Below are positions 16,506 through 22,796 of a stretch of 29,110 bases of DNA, one piece after another. The notes beneath the pieces were generated by a model. It searched no databases. It saw only the letters and a list, made by a program, of their open reading frames with translations, and was not told where the DNA came from. How positions within the stretch are numbered: the stretch's first letter is position 1; every line of letters begins with the position of its first letter. Made by a program: the position numbers and the translations under genes. This DNA is from Desulfovibrio sp. UBA6121 (lineage in GTDB: Bacteria > Desulfobacterota > Desulfovibrionia > Desulfovibrionales > Desulfovibrionaceae), in contig DIVX01000021.1 in the NCBI GenBank assembly GCA_002422505.1, forward strand, positions 1 to 29,110, in the 5' to 3' direction.

Positions 16506-17558
16506 CTACCGACGGGGGTTCCAGATGTTCAGCCAGTTCTCGTCCGTCACGCCTCTATCCAACAGGTAGGACGATCGCCCAAAGTGAAGCTGCGTATCCC
16601 ACGTTGCCGTTCTCAGGCTGAAGTACGCGGCCAGTAGCTTTGGGGAGTGTTGCAGGATGTGTCGGCTGACCCGCCGCCATATCCACGCCTCTACCTCCGT
16701 CGCCTCCTGTCGGGCGTCAAAGGCGTAGCGCGCCCAATGATGCCATGACCGAACAGCGGCATTGATCTGCCGTAGCTTATGTTCTGGTGAAGCGTCCGAT
16801 GCCAAGGCCCCCCTGACGCTCTCCTTGAGTCGCTGCACCGTGGGCTCTGACATCCGTGCCTGGAGCTTGCCCTCGGCTACTTTGACCGACCATGCGAGGG
16901 TATCTACTGGCGTTTCCCGCAGGTCGTTCCAGGCTACGCCATCCGCTGCAAACGGCTTTCGCGCCAGAAGCCACAGTCCATCCTCATGCCACATCAGCCC
17001 AGCTTGGTGCTCACGGGCAAGGGCAAGCGCCTGCTCGGCTTTGGCGCGCCAGACCAGTCCACCCAAGGCATAGCGGGTGAAGTTGGCGCGCAGGGTATCA
17101 CCCCACGCGTGGCCGAGCAGAGCCTCCGCATGTGCGAGGAACGCATCGTCCGTAATTTTGGCTGCCGCAGCACCCGGTGCAACCTGTGCCGTCGCCCAGT
17201 CTAACGAGAGGCGGCCCAGACAGGTACGCTGGAAGCGGTTGACCTCCGTACGCAGCCAGCTTGTCACGACGCCAGGACACCACCACGGGCGCCAGTAGCC
17301 TCTTGCCTGGTTGCTGAGGGGCGCAAGGACAAGCCAGGTTGTGAACAGCTCTCGGAACACCTCGGCTATCTCGAGCTGTTTGGAATGCGAGCGTGGCATG
17401 TAGTGTCCCGTGAGCATTGCGGCCACCGCCTGGAAGCTGTCCCTCTCCACATACCGCATCAGATCCACATGCCGCCCAGCCAGGGCGAGGGAGCGTTGCG
17501 CCCTCCTTACGAGCGCAACGTCCCCCGGCCCGGGCTGATATGTTTTGCTGATGCCCAC
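16506..17558 (-). CDS. Group II maturase-like protein with inactivated reverse transcriptase
   Basis: A 350-residue protein. Residues 237-305 match the thumb/X (maturase) domain of group II intron proteins in order and spacing. They read SEPTVQRLKESVRGAL, then HKLRQINAAVRSWHHWARYA (compare L..lNpilrGWanYyr), then EVEAWIWRRVSRHILQHSP (compare ld.wlwrrl.rwl...hp). Just before, RYALGGLVWRAKAEQALALA (162-181) looks like RT motif 5 (RYADDFVVL..EEAERAL) with the catalytic Asp pair replaced by Leu-Gly. DTLAWSVKVAEGKLQARM sits where RT motif 7 (FLG) is expected. The first 160 residues are not recognisable. So it may bind RNA but should not polymerise DNA. GTG start, 3 bases after the preceding stop. 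It lies 0.8 kb from, and antisense to, a permuted group II RNA. A weak homology read by eye; an unrelated fold remains possible. Confidence 0.55.
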   Translation of the reverse strand: MGISKTYQPGPGDVALVRRAQRSLALAGRHVDLMRYVERDSFQAVAAMLTGHYMPRSHSKQLEIAEVFRELFTTWLVLAPLSNQARGYWRPWWCPGVVTSWLRTEVNRFQRTCLGRLSLDWATAQVAPGAAAAKITDDAFLAHAEALLGHAWGDTLRANFTRYALGGLVWRAKAEQALALAREHQAGLMWHEDGLWLLARKPFAADGVAWNDLRETPVDTLAWSVKVAEGKLQARMSEPTVQRLKESVRGALASDASPEHKLRQINAAVRSWHHWARYAFDARQEATEVEAWIWRRVSRHILQHSPKLLAAYFSLRTATWDTQLHFGRSSYLLDRGVTDENWLNIWNPRR

Positions 17559-17561
17559 CCG

Positions 17562-17780
17562 CTACTCGCCGACTTCAGCTGCCGAGGGCTTCTTGTCGAG
17601 TTCCTTCTCAGCCTTGACAAGCATCCCGGTCAGCCATTCGGTAAACTCCGGCTGCAGGGAAAACTCCCATCCTTTTGCCGTGCAACTTTCCCGCACCTTC
17701 TTATATCTGTTGTAAACTTCGTCAGTGACCTTGACGTTGATCTGCCGCTCAAGCTTTGCTGTCTTCTTGATGATACTCAT
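17562..17780 (-). CDS. Small ribbon-helix-helix-like protein, operon leader gene
   Basis: A 72-residue protein: a predicted beta strand followed by helices (ERQINVKVTDEVYNRYKKVR, then PEFTEWLTGMLVKAEKELD). This is the layout of small plasmid-type ribbon-helix-helix DNA-binding proteins. AAAGGC precedes the ATG at 17780. The frame stays open upstream to 18272; a Met at 17966 would add 62 residues but has no ribosome site, so I take the short form. It is the first gene of the operon and ends 3 bases before the GTG of the maturase-like gene. It may autoregulate the operon or bind the element's DNA; inference. Confidence 0.65.
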   Translation of the reverse strand: MSIIKKTAKLERQINVKVTDEVYNRYKKVRESCTAKGWEFSLQPEFTEWLTGMLVKAEKELDKKPSAAEVGE

Positions 17781-17823
17781 GAGATTGCCTTTGGTTGTGG
17801 TTGCGGGCGCGGCCCGATTCCCC

Positions 17824-17843
17824 AAAAGGCTACGACGCCTTTT
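17824..17843 (-). promoter_or_regulatory. Attenuator-like hairpin in the operon leader
   Basis: AAAAGGC and GCCTTTT pair perfectly around a 6-base loop, 44 bases upstream of the first operon start codon. On the minus strand the second arm ends in TTTT, so it could stop some transcripts before the operon. It lies inside the upstream extension of the first gene's frame, which argues against that longer start. The rest of 17781-18148 holds only the promoter and dyad listed separately. Confidence 0.35.
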
Positions 17844-18009
17844 CCGAAGATCGCAAGTCGCCAGCATAGGGTCAGACAGCTTTTCCTGAATATTCTTTTG
17901 TGCTGCAGCGGCTAGCTCATCCATCTGCGCTAAACAGCCTGTCAGAGCAGGACAATCTTCATTCATATTTGAGGTGGACTGACTGAGACGCCTTTCTCCT
18001 CCCGCCGCC

Positions 18010-18040
18010 TTGACTCCAGCATGGCGCCGAGGTGTATGCT
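18010..18040 (+). promoter_or_regulatory. Possible promoter for the ribozyme transcript
   Basis: TTGACT (18010-18015) and TATGCT (18035-18040) are 19 bases apart, a little long. It is the best promoter-like pair ahead of the small frame at 18149 and the group II RNA. Confidence 0.3.
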
Positions 18041-18058
18041 GAAGGCAACCCCGCTCTC

Positions 18059-18102
18059 TGTGACGTCGACCTCCAAATCGACACGGCCGCCGTGACGTCA
18101 CA
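18059..18102. promoter_or_regulatory. Long inverted repeat between the divergent operon and ribozyme
   Basis: TGTGACGTC (18059-18067) and GACGTCACA (18094-18102) are perfect 9-base inverted copies, 26 bases apart. Each contains the self-complementary core GACGTC. It lies in the region between the minus-strand operon and the plus-strand RNA, a good place for an operator or an RNA hairpin. Confidence 0.45.
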
Positions 18103-18148
18103 ACGTGCCGCAGGAAGGGATGCGAAGAACCCGTACAAAGGAGGATGA

Positions 18149-18304
18149 ATGTGTCTTGAGGTGCGCCCCCCGGAAATTTTGGGGCTGCTGCTTGAGCATT
18201 TGGTTTGTGGTGAGCCTTGGGCTCGCCGCCGCATGCCACAGCAGAATCAGGATTGGAGGCCCGTCTCCCCAAATGGATCAGAATCTTTGAACTGCCTGTT
18301 TTGA
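18149..18304 (+). CDS. Candidate 51-residue leader protein before the ribozyme
   Basis: ATG at 18149 follows AAAGGAGG at close distance. The frame reads MCLEVRPPEILGLLLEHLVC, then GEPWARRRMPQQNQDWRPVS, and ends PNGSESLNCLF just 4 bases before the first stem of the group II RNA. The strong ribosome site is the main evidence. No family is recognised. It could be a leader gene on the ribozyme transcript, or the ribosome site may be chance. It overlaps in antisense with the long upstream extension of the operon's first frame. Confidence 0.35.
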   Translation: MCLEVRPPEILGLLLEHLVCGEPWARRRMPQQNQDWRPVSPNGSESLNCLF

Positions 18305-18308
18305 CCTA

Positions 18309-19156
18309 GGGCAATGACCGGTAGCCAGCCGGTATCCAACGCCTAGCCAGCTCGGATGTTTCATGTTGCCCGTACTGGAGAGCCGTGTGCGAAGGAAACT
18401 CGCCTGCACGGTTCGGGGACCAGTTGCATCAGCTACTCTGGCGGAAGCCTGAGGTGTGAAGTGTAATTGAGTCCATTCGTTTTGATGGTGGTGCGCTTGG
18501 ATACGTTGAATGCCGCAAACCCCGGAAACCGGGGTCACGGGACGATACCTGCACCCTAACGGGCATGGGTCGTGACGTGGAAGGGACGCAGTGGCCGCGC
18601 GTGACGAAACCAGCTTGGTCGCTGGAGATAAGCACGATGCGGTTAGAGCAATTGCGTTAAAGGGTGAAAGCCCGACCTGTACCGCTATGGCGACGAGAGG
18701 AACTATCGATTTAAAACTCATGCGCTAGCCCTGGAGTAACGACCCGCTGTGACACCTCGGGGTCTGAAAAGAGCGAATACCAAGAGCAGAGCCTTGGTGG
18801 TGAAAGCATGAGCACAGATAGCGCCTAAGGCGGATGAAAACGGCATGTGGGGTAAAAGCCCACGGTGGCGTACTGCAACGTTAGCAGCCCGGTATTGGCT
18901 GGACGAGCAAGTGCCATTTCGACGGAATCGAGGATGAAACCTGTGGGCTACCAAGCCCGCAGGACACAGAGGCATCGTAGTAATCTCCCGCAAGGGCAAC
19001 GTCTGCGTCCGACCACAAGTAAAGAGCTTGTGGCAGGTATTGGCTGGCTACCAATCCGTTAGCGAAGGACAGATGGGGCGAGGAAATGCGCCCGGACGAA
19101 GGATGCCAGGTAGGTCAAGGCAGTGATTTTGAGAAATTTGGCAATAGGGAAACGAA
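18309..19156 (+). ncRNA. Circularly permuted group II intron-like ribozyme
   Basis: Domain order is reversed. A closing stem (GGGCAA 18309-18314 with TTGCCC 18365-18370) precedes a domain V hairpin (18380-18414). A domain VI-like hairpin follows (about 18420-18441) with the CUAC context of a branch-point A at 18435. Some 40-50 bases later GTGCG at 18491 begins a domain I-like region of about 660 bases with many hairpins. These include CCCCGGAAACCGGGG, CCACAAG..CTTGTGG near 19010-19034 and ATTGG..CCAAT. No second domain V is seen before the terminator at 19157. The 13 bases before GTGCG split into CGTTTT and GATGGTG. The first is perfectly complementary to AAAACG at 18837-18842. The second pairs with TGCCATT at 18912-18918 (three G-U), in the correct order for EBS2 then EBS1. 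Known CP group II RNAs (Breaker laboratory) release a small circle; here it would be the segment around 18442-18490. Confidence 0.7.
18380..18414 (+). ncRNA. Group II domain V (catalytic hairpin)
   Basis: 35 bases that fold like domain V. GAGCCGTGT pairs with GCACGGTTC (including the G-U pair below the bulge), with the catalytic AGC at its positions 2-4. A two-base CT bulge on the 3' side follows. The upper stem GCGA/TCGC is capped by a GAAA tetraloop closed by a G-C pair. One extra A (18393) makes it 35 rather than the usual 34 bases. Confidence 0.85.
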
Positions 19157-19186
19157 GAGAGGGGCCGCAAGGCCCCTCTTAATTTT
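19157..19186 (+). terminator. Rho-independent terminator of the ribozyme transcript
   Basis: GAGAGGGGCC and GGCCCCTCTT form a 10-bp stem (one G-U at the base) with a GCAA tetraloop, followed by AATTTT. It closes the transcript carrying the group II RNA. Confidence 0.85.
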
Positions 19187-19339
19187 GGTCGTTTTGGGCG
19201 AGCTGCCGATTTCTCGCGGTCGATCTCACCATTTGGGCTGACATCGGGCGGCCCCGGCATCAAGCTTTACGTGGCTGAAGAGCCTCCCGAAAGCCACTAC
19301 GCAGCCGGAAGGGGTCGCCCTCTTCGCACACAAATTATG

Positions 19340-19365
19340 AAAGGCTCCCCGAAGGGAGCCTTTTT
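19340..19365 (-). terminator. Bidirectional terminator
   Basis: AAAGGCTCCC and GGGAGCCTTT pair perfectly over 10 bp (TTCG loop on the minus strand). Flanking ATGA/TCAT and T-runs on both strands let it work both ways. It ends the minus-strand pair at 19421-19725. Confidence 0.85.
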
Positions 19366-19420
19366 CATGTTGCCGCCAACTGCGGCAGATTCATTCCCGC
19401 AACCAGGGAAATGTAGAATA

Positions 19421-19630
19421 CTACCGGGGCATGTCTATTGTTCCCTCCTTGCTGTCACGCTTTTGCGAGCCCACGAGTTCGCCGTATTCGTCCCGCAGCT
19501 CACCTTCCTCGGCCTGCTTGTAGTCCATAAGGTACTCGAGTTCCTCGAGAGCCTTGGTCTGAGAAGGCGCCGGGTAGATGGCCTGCACGTTCTTGCCATT
19601 GGCGCACTTGAGCAGTGCAACGTATCTCAT
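19421..19630 (-). CDS. Small acidic protein, 69 residues, unknown function
   Basis: Starts at ATG 19630 behind AAAGGA. The protein begins MRYVALLKCANGKNVQAIYP and continues with helical, acidic segments (QTKALEELEYLMDYKQAEEG, then ELRDEYGELVGSQKRDSKEG). No signal peptide or known motif. The start overlaps the stop of a 32-residue frame (ATGA), so translation is coupled. The frame extends further upstream to 19771 but that part coincides with the small gene in another frame. A strong terminator lies downstream. I do not recognise a family. Confidence 0.65.
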   Translation of the reverse strand: MRYVALLKCANGKNVQAIYPAPSQTKALEELEYLMDYKQAEEGELRDEYGELVGSQKRDSKEGTIDMPR

Positions 19631-19725
19631 GTTGATTTTCCTTTGCTCATCGCGAGCCTGCGTTTTGCGGCTGAGGCAATTGCCACGGTCGCAGTCGTCT
19701 TGAGTGTTCTTGTGCGTTGCTTCAT
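19627..19725 (-). CDS. Tiny basic leader peptide, 32 residues
   Basis: ATG at 19725 sits behind AAGGAGG. The peptide begins MKQRTRTLKTTATVAIASAA and ends KRRLAMSKGKST: basic ends around a short hydrophobic middle. Its TGA overlaps the ATG of the following gene. Too short for family assignment. It could be a true small protein or a coupling leader that sets expression of the 69-residue protein. Confidence 0.5.
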   Translation of the reverse strand: MKQRTRTLKTTATVAIASAAKRRLAMSKGKST

Positions 19726-19751
19726 GTTCCTCCTTGTCTATAGAACGGGCT

Positions 19752-19768
19752 GTTTGCATTAAGCAAAC
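19752..19768. promoter_or_regulatory. Operator-like dyad upstream of the small gene pair
   Basis: GTTTGC-ATTAA-GCAAAC, a perfect 6-bp inverted repeat 27 bases before the 32-residue gene, next to an AT-rich stretch (19770-19850) that probably holds its promoter. Confidence 0.4.
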
Positions 19769-20016
19769 CATGCCTCATTTCTTTAAGTCAAGAGGATCAG
19801 TTTAATTTTATTAAAGATTTGACAAGAAATTTGTATTTGATACAGAGGCGCCGAGCAATGTCCTTGGTCGTGGCAAGGTCATGGCCCTCTCTCGGGCAGA
19901 TGCGGTGAGGTCATGGGGCTACCTGCCATTGCCGATACTGGTTGTGTTGTCCAGAAAGACATTGTCATGCTGTGTCAAGTTGCGAAGAGAGGGAATGGTT
20001 GTGAAGGGGTAAAGGA

Positions 20017-20042
20017 GAAGGCCTTCCCGAGGGAAGGCCTTC
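20017..20042. terminator. Perfect palindromic hairpin, terminator-like
   Basis: GAAGGCCTTCCC and GGGAAGGCCTTC are perfect 12-base inverted copies separated by two bases. Only a short T/C stretch follows, so termination strength is uncertain. Confidence 0.5.
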
Positions 20043-20514
20043 TTGCAGCCGCCCATAGGGCGGAAAATGAAAGAGAGTCTTGCTGTTGAGTCCTGAAACG
20101 TGAGCGAACTCTTGTTTCTACTCATACTTCTTTTCAGCCGCCCAGAGGGCGGAGGTAAATCCCTCTCACCCCAAATATGTATCCCAGGTCGCAGAACTTT
20201 GTCAACACATTTCTGCAGCAAAAGCAGCTGCCTAAGAGATTTCCAATCAGCGTGCGGTATTGACCTGCACGGAGTCATGATCCGCCGTCCCCAGAGCAAC
20301 AAAGAACCTAAGTGCTGCCGGATTTATGGGCGCTTGCATATTTCTCATGCCCAGGAAAAAGGAAAGAAGGAAAAAGGAAAGCGGCCCCACCGTGGCTGCA
20401 AAGGAAAGAAGGAAACGTGCAGGTCAGAATCCTATACTGTCATGGGTGTAGGCGTTCCGTCACCAAACAGTGGCGGACATAGGAACAGCGCATAGCACTG
20501 GCCTCTTAAACAAT

Positions 20515-20539
20515 GCTAGAGCCCGTGGGGGGCTCTAGC
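20515..20539 (-). terminator. Hairpin after the minus-strand unknown gene
   Basis: GCTAGAGCCC and GGGCTCTAGC pair perfectly over 10 bp with a 5-base loop, 53 bases beyond the stop of the gene at 20593-21495. ATTGTTT follows on the minus strand. Confidence 0.55.
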
Positions 20540-20592
20540 CGATGGTCATGATGAGTTGCCTCTAGGCGAGGCCTTGAACTTCTTGGCGCGGG

Positions 20593-21495
20593 CTATCTGT
20601 TGGCCGAGTGTGCATGACTGTCTGGGTCGGCTGCCACGAACAAGTGGTTGAATGGCGTGTTTTCATCAACACGGGTCCCGTCACGGCTGACGCCATTGCG
20701 CCAGATGTGTTGGGCGGATTTGAGCCGCGGCACGTCCACATGCCAGGCTCTCAGGTCAACACTTTCCTTGTTCGACGCTTGCTTGATGAGCTTAGCGTTA
20801 AAAGGGTCCTGCGCCTTGTGCCGTATCCTGCATGCCCTCTCAATGTCCCGCGCGTGGTTGATGCTCCTTTGGTCGATCGGTCCCGGCATCCATGACTCTC
20901 CCCACCCGCGCGCAAAGTGCTCGAGCACATGATCCGAGATGCTCCGCGGGACCGACGCGACGAAGACGACACCACGTCCTTTAACAAAGGACACGATCTC
21001 GTCAGAAGCAGATCGCGCGAACTGGCCATTGGACCACAAGTGCCCGGCCACGCGGAACGGTGCAATCACGGGATCTCCGGCGGGGACAAGCAGGCCACAG
21101 ACTTGCTGCATCTGTGCGATGATGTTGCCCTGCGTATCCGCCCAAGCGCCCACTGTCGTAAGCTGATCGTCTTCCACTCCCATTGAGTAGTAGGCGAAGC
21201 GGCTGCCGTCAGTGTTGTAGTCCACGGCGCAGGGCAGCTTGCGCAATGCCCACAGGATCGGGGACGTGAACGGGACCCCACTTGCGCAAGCGATCATCCC
21301 GCGCTGCACGGAGATGACATCGCGCAGGGCAGAGAGATGTGCTCTGCCGCTCCGGTCCAGCATACCGGCGACGCTGAAGCCCTTGCTGGCGTCCAGGACC
21401 AATTCCCTTGTCTTGACTGCGCGGCAAGGGCGTCCAGTTCTGTGGCTGAGAGCAGGGAGCTCAATGCCGTGCCTCAAAGTTGCGAGGATGTACAT
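20593..21495 (-). CDS. Unknown protein, paralogue A of a divergent pair
   Basis: A 300-residue soluble protein that I do not recognise. It aligns along its length with the product at 22797-23756. Shared blocks include LPALSHRTGRPCRAVKTREL / LPGLSRRTGEPCRIVSTRQL, RDVISVQRGMIA / RDIIAVQKCLIA, GAWADTQGNIIAQMQQVCGL / GAWPSQHGDITAQMLPVCGL, APFRVAGHLWSNGQFARSAS / PPFRQIGHLWPHGDFARPSG and RLKSAQHIWRNG / TSRAARMIWHNG, followed by N.LF at the end. Identity is moderate, so the duplication is old. No membrane segment, signal or catalytic motif is obvious. The Met at 21495 has AAGGAC upstream; the frame is open 15 codons further. It is oriented away from its paralogue. Confidence 0.8.
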   Translation of the reverse strand: MYILATLRHGIELPALSHRTGRPCRAVKTRELVLDASKGFSVAGMLDRSGRAHLSALRDVISVQRGMIACASGVPFTSPILWALRKLPCAVDYNTDGSRFAYYSMGVEDDQLTTVGAWADTQGNIIAQMQQVCGLLVPAGDPVIAPFRVAGHLWSNGQFARSASDEIVSFVKGRGVVFVASVPRSISDHVLEHFARGWGESWMPGPIDQRSINHARDIERACRIRHKAQDPFNAKLIKQASNKESVDLRAWHVDVPRLKSAQHIWRNGVSRDGTRVDENTPFNHLFVAADPDSHAHSANR

Positions 21496-21642
21496 GTTGT
21501 ATTGTCCTTGTTGAGGTTGATGAGGAGCCAATCCTGCCACACGGAAAAACAGCGGCGCAAGGTCTAGCCAAAAGAAAAGGTTAACTTATCTCGTGCGTTG
21601 TGTGGATGGTGAGCTGGTTTTGAAGCGTCCCGCTAGGGTGGG

Positions 21643-21670
21643 GACGGGGGGGCAGGAAGCCCCCCCCGTC
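21643..21670 (-). terminator. G/C-tract hairpin after the acidic membrane protein gene
   Basis: GACGGGGGGGC pairs with GCCCCCCCCGTC around a short AGGAA loop. It lies 84 bases beyond the stop of the gene at 21754. No T-run, so it may protect the 3' end rather than terminate. Confidence 0.4.
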
Positions 21671-21753
21671 ATGCGGCACCCGCTATTGCGCTTTGGCGGC
21701 AGCAGACCCGTGAATACCCCTGCAGCCAGAGGGAAGGGGCCTTTAGCGGTGGG

Positions 21754-22101
21754 CTAGTCGTCGTCGAAACTGCTAGACCAGCTGTCGTCGCAGGCACTGA
21801 AGGAATCATCGTCGTCGTTGGATAGCCACGAGTTGTCATCAAGGCTGGAGTCAAACATGTCGTGGTAGATGTTGTATGGAAGGTAGGCGTAGGTGATGTC
21901 TGTGAGCATGCTCGTCAGCATCGATATGCCGCACATACCTATGCCAAAGCCATAGGCGCTGCTGCCACTGTCCAAGTCCCAGTCCTCCTCCTCCATGCAG
22001 GCACGGTCCTCGGAGATCACAGTCTCTTCGGTCTTCTCTCGGGTGCGCAGGTACCAGGCAATTGCCGCAAAAATGATCGCGCTGATGATGAGTCCGGCCA
22101 T
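21754..22101 (-). CDS. One-pass membrane protein with acidic Ser/Asp tail
   Basis: A 115-residue protein with an excellent AGGAG site before its ATG. Residues 2-18 are one hydrophobic helix (MAGLIISAIIFAAIAWYL) followed by positive residues (RTREK). A linker then leads to GSSAYGFGIGMCGISMLTSM and a Tyr-rich stretch (YAYLPYNIYHDMF). The last 30 residues are almost only Asp and Ser (SLDDNSWLSNDDDDSF, then SWSSSFDDD). The basic residues after the helix suggest the tail is cytoplasmic. It resembles no family I know. Strongly acidic tails often mimic DNA or bind metal or basic proteins; that is speculation. It lies between the two divergent paralogues. Confidence 0.7.
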   Translation of the reverse strand: MAGLIISAIIFAAIAWYLRTREKTEETVISEDRACMEEEDWDLDSGSSAYGFGIGMCGISMLTSMLTDITYAYLPYNIYHDMFDSSLDDNSWLSNDDDDSFSACDDSWSSSFDDD

Positions 22102-22450
22102 GTTCTTCTCCTGGTTTGTTTCTTTTGACCTGCTGCCAACATAGCAGATATAGGCAAAAGAGCCCAGGATAAAGTGATCAATTTAAGCATGTTGAATATC
22201 TTTCTGGTAGTGTGTGGCTACTTGGGCGGTAGTTTTTAGGGAGGTGCTTGAGATGTCCATGCCATTTGCCCCGGTGGAGTTGGACCCGGTTGGTATATGT
22301 GGAGGCACCCCGCAAGGCTTTGGAGGTACCGCATAGGAAGCCACCGGCTTCTCCCTTTTGCACCGCATTCTGTCGACATAGCGACCTATCAGCTATCTAT
22401 GACCGGAGCCCCCCGAAAACATCTCCGACCGTCGCCCGCAGCGAACAGCC

Positions 22451-22545
22451 AGCGCGAGCAAGCGGCACGCCGCAAGGCGCGGCGTAGCCGCCCCCGGAAG
22501 GGGTCGCCTTGCGGCGTGCCGCGCTCGTGCTACCCTGCGGGTAGC
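22451..22545. repeat. Long inverted repeat plus second hairpin
   Basis: A 17-base arm (22463-22479, CGGCACGCCGCAAGGCG) is repeated perfectly inverted at 22505-22521. The arms extend outwards another ~9 bases with a 2-base slip (22451-22531), and the loop holds a CCCC/GGGG hairpin. GCTACCC-TGC-GGGTAGC (22529-22545) follows, overlapping its outer edge, so the two folds compete. Confidence 0.7.
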
Positions 22546-22552
22546 GATGGTT

Positions 22553-22642
22553 GGCGGAAGGAAACTGGGCGGAAGGAAACTGGGCGGAAGGAAACTGGGC
22601 GGAAGGAAACTGGGCGGAAGGAAGCTGGGCGGAAGGAAACAA
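22553..22642 (+). repeat. Six tandem 15-base repeats
   Basis: Unit GGCGGAAGGAAACTG. Copies 1-4 are identical, copy 5 has one change (AAGCTG) and copy 6 ends in CAA. No spacers. It could be an iteron-like protein-binding array or simple slippage; the near-perfect copies suggest recent expansion. Confidence 0.85.
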
Positions 22643-22796
22643 GGAAGGCTGGGCTATGCTGGAAATTGGCTCGCGATCATATCGACGGCCCATTGGAACA
22701 AAATATCCTGAGACGCTCTAAGGGGGGCTCTCAAAGTGAACCAGGCATGCTAATCGGCTCCGGTCTTTCTCCGAGACCACAACCAAAGGAGCTTTC

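Larger units (their letters stand above)
19769..20592. other. 824-base stretch without a supported gene, rich in hairpins
   Basis: No frame here has a convincing start and composition. It contains a 12-bp hairpin at 20017-20042 (see separate entry) and two copies of a CCGCCC-ANA-GGGCGG hairpin in an identical CAG/GA context (20049-20063 and 20138-20152). A GGAAA-rich tract with a GCGGCC hairpin lies at 20381-20399, and a 10-bp hairpin at 20515-20539. One or more small RNAs are possible. Confidence 0.4.
22102..22796. other. 695-base intergenic stretch with long hairpin and tandem repeats
   Basis: No supported gene; frames through the repeats give only GRKET or PSAQF repeats. Contents: a GAAGCC-ACC-GGCTTC hairpin near 22337-22351, the long hairpin at 22451-22545 and six 15-base repeats at 22553-22642, then about 150 bases leading to the gene at 22797. 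The first 200 bases are AT-richer and hold the promoter side of the acidic membrane protein gene. Confidence 0.5.

Noticed and set aside
17562..18272. 236-residue form of the operon's first gene
   Set aside because: The upstream part crosses an attenuator-like hairpin and the long dyad and has no ribosome site at its starts; the 72-residue form from 17780 is better supported.
18309..19156. Two abutting truncated canonical group II introns
   Set aside because: Possible, but needs loss of the first intron's 5' part and the second's 3' part exactly here. IBS/EBS pairing, order and terminator fit one permuted RNA better. Kept as the main alternative.
19919..20302. 127-codon minus-strand frame
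   Set aside because: Crosses a perfect hairpin, has no ribosome site and resembles no protein.
22553..22642. Possible CRISPR array
   Set aside because: The 15-base units are head-to-tail with no spacers and no cas genes are nearby.
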